A model generated the notes under the pieces. The model ran no database searches. It saw only the letters and a program-made list of their open reading frames with translations, and was not told the origin of the DNA. From positions 11,232,663 through 11,296,662 of the forward strand of contig NC_039509.1 of NCBI RefSeq assembly GCF_003672135.1: 64,000 nt of DNA, in the 5' to 3' direction. Positions 62,463-64,000 of this stretch are shown piece after piece (within the stretch, counting starts at the first letter, position 1; each line of letters starts with the position of its first letter). The translations under genes and the position numbers were made by a program. The DNA comes from Ooceraea biroi. Its lineage: Eukaryota; Arthropoda; Insecta; Hymenoptera; Formicidae.

Positions 62463-64000
62463 GGTAAAGGTATCACCACACTGACGAAATAACGCAGGAA
62501 TATAAAACGCTTTCGCGCATTATTGAACGCGTGATATGGCGGAATAAGCGCTGATGGTGCAACGAAAGTGCGTTGCGCAAGTATCTTACGAAGCGGCCTG
62601 ATTTATGGATTTACGGGGTAACGTCGAGATATGACGTGAGCATATGCAGTATGCGTACGAGTTCCGATTGCATCGATAACCTTGATTAACCGCAAATCAG
62701 AGAGATTCTATCCAGTCGATTCTACCGAGTCTATATCTTTCTGGATCGTAAAACCAGTTGTGAAAAAGGGATAATTACGCATAAATCTACGGTGCGAAAG
62801 TGTAGGACGTGTTGGCGAGAATGTGTTGGTAATTTTATAGTATACTATTCTTATACGTTTTGTTATCTATTACAATTTCAGGAGATTTTCAGAAATTAAA
62901 AAATAATTTGTCCTATACTTCGAAGTACATTATCCGTTGATTATGGTATGGGAATATTCTACTTACATTTAATTAAAAAATATAAGTACATATAAGTCTG
63001 TCTGTTTATAAAAAGAATAGTAACATTTTAAAATATTTAGTATTGGAGAAATATGCTTTGTTACCTTTTTTCGAAACGGTATTACGGTATTACGGTATAT
63101 ACAGCGAGAAGATACGCGTCTCAAGCATGTGAACGCGAGTATTCAGGGTGTTTCATCGAATCTACATTTGACCAAAAAACAATAGCCTCTGTATCCACGT
63201 AAAATTCCACGTTTCAGTTCCACATGTAAATGGAGATGCATCACCGAATGTGGGATGAGCACGAATACTCGAATACACGAGGAATACCTCGAATTCCTTC
63301 ACACGCGTGGGAGCTAACGAGTGATGCGTCGCTCTGGACTTCAGATAGGTGCAAATGGAAACAATATATCGGCGGGGAGGACTTCTCGCGCGCGACCGCT
63401 GCTCCTTTCTTCCCTTCGAGCGAGCTCGCGAGTTTCTAGAAACGCTAATGCGTTTCCTCGGTTCGAGCTTGATCGATCGACAATCCTCGTCCTGCGTTAA
63501 TAACGGTTAAGCCTGGGCCCTCACAAGCCGTTATTTATGAGAAGTGGCTCAACGGAGAGGGAGTTAGTGCGATGTAAACTTCTTTCTCCGACATTCCAGC
63601 GTAAAGGCGCTGAATTGAATGCGCCCATTGTACACTTAATTCATGCGTGACTCCAAAAGCTTGTCGGATTCGTTACATGCGTATAATTCTCCTTCGTTCT
63701 CAGAGGAACGGTATTGTCTTTCGACTTCCGGTCGTCGCCCTCGCACTTCTTATTCCACGGAGGCGTTTCATCGGAGACCGTTCTCGCTTCTGGATGTCAA
63801 AAGCTGAAAACAGTTGCATCAATAATTACCAATCGGTTTGATGCACATTACTGGAAATAAAGTGACTCGTTATGGTTATTTAGTTCTCAAGCACGAAATT
63901 GTTAACTTCGGATACAATCTTTGAAAAATTGATCAAGAATGTGTGATCAATTAAATTGGATCTTATCTGGATTTTATCTTAAGAATTTCACTCGACTCGA
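57828..64000. other. Non-coding region to the end of the window (probable intron)
   Basis: No exon is recognised on either strand. A GC-rich, pyrimidine-skewed block lies at about 60130-60680; elsewhere it is mostly AT-rich. It includes a 16-bp direct duplication (59726-59741 and 59752-59767), a tandem GGGATATTAT pair (61417-61436), and a GA microsatellite. Confidence 0.5.
62398..62459. repeat. (GA)n microsatellite
   Basis: About 60 bases of GA repeat with a few AAAG interruptions. Confidence 0.95.

Overview
The window looks like nuclear DNA from an insect, most likely a hymenopteran and plausibly an ant. All three recognisable gene models are split by GT-AG introns and lie on the + strand. 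The background is AT-rich, with CpG-rich islands at promoter-like places, and there are mariner-type remnants and microsatellites. The order is inferred from this overall character; no diagnostic marker was used.

Layout. (1) 1016-10796: a complete type-B carboxylesterase gene with eight coding exons and 585 residues. It has a signal peptide, the HGGG oxyanion motif, GESAG with Ser217, Glu348 and His477, and a C-terminal KDEL that predicts retention in the ER lumen. Its first intron holds a tandem array of about 1.2 kb and its third intron a deleted mariner element that still encodes the end of a transposase. (2) 11331-12746: a compact three-exon GNAT acetyltransferase of 261 residues, resembling insect arylalkylamine/dopamine N-acetyltransferases, about 530 bp downstream of the esterase. 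(3) From about 13.1 kb onward: the 5' part of a very large gene. A CpG-rich region with a consensus donor at 13648 is followed by nearly 30 kb of apparent intron and then a coding exon (43518-43616). That exon encodes the acidic N-terminus and amphipathic helix typical of MRL adaptors (lamellipodin/RIAM, Drosophila pico, worm MIG-10), the segment that binds talin in the vertebrate proteins. A second start-like exon (57645-57827) ends in the same codon phase and has its own GC-rich upstream region. It may be an alternative promoter and N-terminus of the same gene, or the start of an unrelated gene. The rest of the MRL protein (RA-PH domains) is not visible and presumably lies beyond 64 kb.

The remaining sequence, mostly 13.65-43.5 kb and 43.6-64 kb, appears non-coding. 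It holds several GC-rich islands, two mariner-type elements (one intronic to the esterase), microsatellites, a perfect 24-bp palindrome containing paired GATA/DRE-like sites, and a few compact hairpins. I found no rRNA, convincing tRNA, known microRNA or CRISPR array.

The three genes have no evident joint pathway: the first two are metabolic enzymes and the third is an actin/integrin adaptor. Exon boundaries were placed by eye from reading frame, splice consensus and family similarity; no search was run.
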